Shown piece after piece: positions 62,640 to 64,000 of a stretch of DNA of 64,000 bases. The notes below the pieces were generated by a model. The model was not told the origin of the DNA. It worked only from the letters and a program-made list of their open reading frames with translations, and ran no database searches. Both the position numbers and the translations under genes were made by a program. How positions within the stretch are numbered: the first letter of the stretch is position 1; each line of letters starts with the position of its first letter. The stretch spans positions 3,735,929 through 3,799,928 of the forward strand of contig CAADRB010000001.1 in the NCBI GenBank assembly GCA_900708905.1, written 5' to 3'. The stretch is from Hymenolepis diminuta. Taxonomy: Eukaryota; Platyhelminthes; Cestoda; Cyclophyllidea; Hymenolepididae.

Positions 62640-62715
62640 TATACGATTCTTATTGATCTCCTGATCTATGGCTTGGGAGGTACGTATGTTTATCACTGCG
62701 CTACCGATGCAATTG
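62640..62715 (-). mobile_element. Possible SINE family A relic
   Basis: The minus strand reads GCATCGGTAGCGCAGTG and then CCAAGCCATAGATCAGGAG, resembling the tRNA-like part of family A. The B box is lost. Low-confidence call. Confidence 0.3.
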
Positions 62716-62949
62716 AAGGAAAGTGCTCTCCGACGCTCATAGTGACTAATGCTAATATTCTATAAGAAATTGGATATGTATCGATGCTGTCAAGAAATCA
62801 TATTGATTGCAAAACCACCAGATTGGGATGGAAGTATTTATAAATCAAAGAACTCAGAAGCTATCCTAACTGTAGTAAGTTTTGCCATGTTAAGACAGCT
62901 AACATCAACTAACTAACTGCATTTGGTTATAAGACTAGAAAATTATCGA

Positions 62950-63235
62950 GATAGCATGACCCGGCCACTCAATTAAACCAACCGGTCCAACAAGGTTTGG
63001 AAATTGCTGAACTCACACCGGAACCATCAGATGAAAATTAAACAACTTGATGAATCCAGAACTCAAAATGAGGTAGGACTCCTTGACATCCTGGCTTTAT
63101 TCTCCACCTCTACTTGATTCCTTACCATCATCCCTTATCAGACCATTTTGCTGTTCATCTGGTTTAAAGCTTTCGTATGATTAAAAATTGTAAATTTTCC
63201 TGATTTGACATGAGTAATGAAACAAGAATATAAGG
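62950..63235 (+). repeat. Dispersed repeat family B, reference copy
   Basis: The most complete copy: CCGGCCACTCAATTAAACCA, ACCGGTCCAACAAGGTTTGG, AAAATGAGGTAGGACTCCTTG, ACATCCTGGCTTTATTCTCCA, CCTCTACTTGATTCC, CCATTTTGCTGTTCATCTGG, then CTTTCGTATG followed by ATTAAAAATTG. No coding sequence, tRNA-like promoter or terminal repeat is evident. Confidence 0.7.
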
Positions 63236-63889
63236 GAACAAATCTGGGAAACTACTTTAGAATGACGTCTAAAAATAGAATGTTTCAAGCTCTAAAAAGC
63301 CACGGGAACGAAAGATCATACGTCCAGTATTACACGTGGTAGATCACAGACACGTTAAAAATTACCTTATTCCCATGCCTTGATGTATTTTAAGATAGCA
63401 AAGCGTGATTTCTTCGTAGTAGTTATTTTACCACGAAAACTCAAATATGGCAGTAAAGCGAAATGAAGTACTGAGATTTTCGCCATGTGGAGTCGATAAT
63501 CTCTTCCTAATTTAATCCAATAATGACACTGTACGTAATCGTAGAATTCTTAATTGTTTAACTAACGTACTTAAACATCAGAACACATTCAACTGTAACA
63601 AGGAATCATGCAAAGATCGCGATGACGAAATGCTACCGAAATGTCTATTTTTTAATTCCATTCAAACATCCACCACAATCATAGCATTAATTTGGGTTTG
63701 CAGTGACTAAACTCAACCGATGAAATCCCGAAATTTCTGAGAAAACCTTACCTTTAAGAAAAGATTGGGAAAGCATAACAGCATCGAATTAATAATCCTA
63801 AAGAAATGTCTGAGTAATTAAGACAATCATGAAATTTAGTATCGAAAATATATGTAGCCAACCAACTGGTCAGTCTTTTAATTAATCTT

Positions 63890-64000
63890 TCTCAAACTTT
63901 CGGTCCATCAGTCCTGAACATAATCGCCGTGAGATCGCCCAGAAATCTAAGAGTCAAATAATGAAATTAGAATTTTGAAATCTTAGAACATGAATGCAGC
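63890..64000 (+). repeat. Dispersed repeat family B, 5' part at window edge
   Basis: GGTCCATCAGTCCTGAACAT, GAGATCGCCCAGAAATCTAAG and AATGAAATTAGAATTTTGAAAT correspond to the first half of the family (compare 43780-43830). The remainder lies outside the window. Confidence 0.45.

Larger units (their letters stand above)
56730..64000. other. Probable 5' FAM135 intron, repeat-bearing
   Basis: No further FAM135 exon was recognised here, so this is most likely intron reaching beyond the window. It holds SINE and family B copies listed separately. A minus-strand frame at 61643-61434 has an ATG but no recognised domain. Confidence 0.5.

Overview
This is a window of an A+T-rich animal nuclear genome, probably from a flatworm-like invertebrate. 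The genes are metazoan families split by spliceosomal introns. Several introns are tiny (37, 43, 43 and 45 bp) and others run to kilobases. Ty3/gypsy remnants and tRNA-derived SINEs fill much of the rest. The taxon is inferred from gene structure and repeat style; no marker sequence fixes it. Two assembly gaps are present (17249-17259 and 32751-33232).

Layout. 1-16000 is gene-poor. It holds two decayed Ty3/gypsy pol remnants on opposite strands (6690-8460 minus; 10010-10790 plus), SINE copies and a broken TFIIS-like pseudogene (14178-14558). A small two-exon gene of unknown function lies at 16103-16663, with a TATA box just upstream. 16680-19400 is repeat-dominated. NOP56, a core box C/D snoRNP protein, is complete in five exons (21536-19573, minus). 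A short LTR element with two recognisable LTRs occupies 22330-24347. Next is a single-exon type I membrane protein with two thrombospondin type 1 repeats and Ig-like ectodomain (26507-24792, minus). Then comes a complete five-exon calcyphosin-like EF-hand protein (30861-28577, minus), which has a GC-AG intron.

The right half is one very long gene. At least eight exons of a FAM135 family protein (DUF676 serine-esterase-like C-terminus) run on the minus strand from 56720 to 33990, and their reading phases fit end to end. The N-terminal exons lie beyond what I can recognise on the right. The last exons are in or beyond the 482-base gap. The introns (0.6-6.4 kb) carry two dispersed repeat families: a tRNA-derived SINE and a second, unnamed repeat whose copies all lie in one orientation.

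The genes do not form a pathway. NOP56 is housekeeping, the calcyphosin-like protein is a calcium sensor, the TSP1-Ig protein is a probable surface or adhesion receptor, and FAM135 is a predicted esterase-like protein. All four recognised genes are on the minus strand. I found no CRISPR array, operon, functional tRNA or rRNA. I found no convincing new multi-gene system; the most useful leads are the unnamed repeat family, the extra FAM135 exon, the orphan gene and the unusual splice sites.
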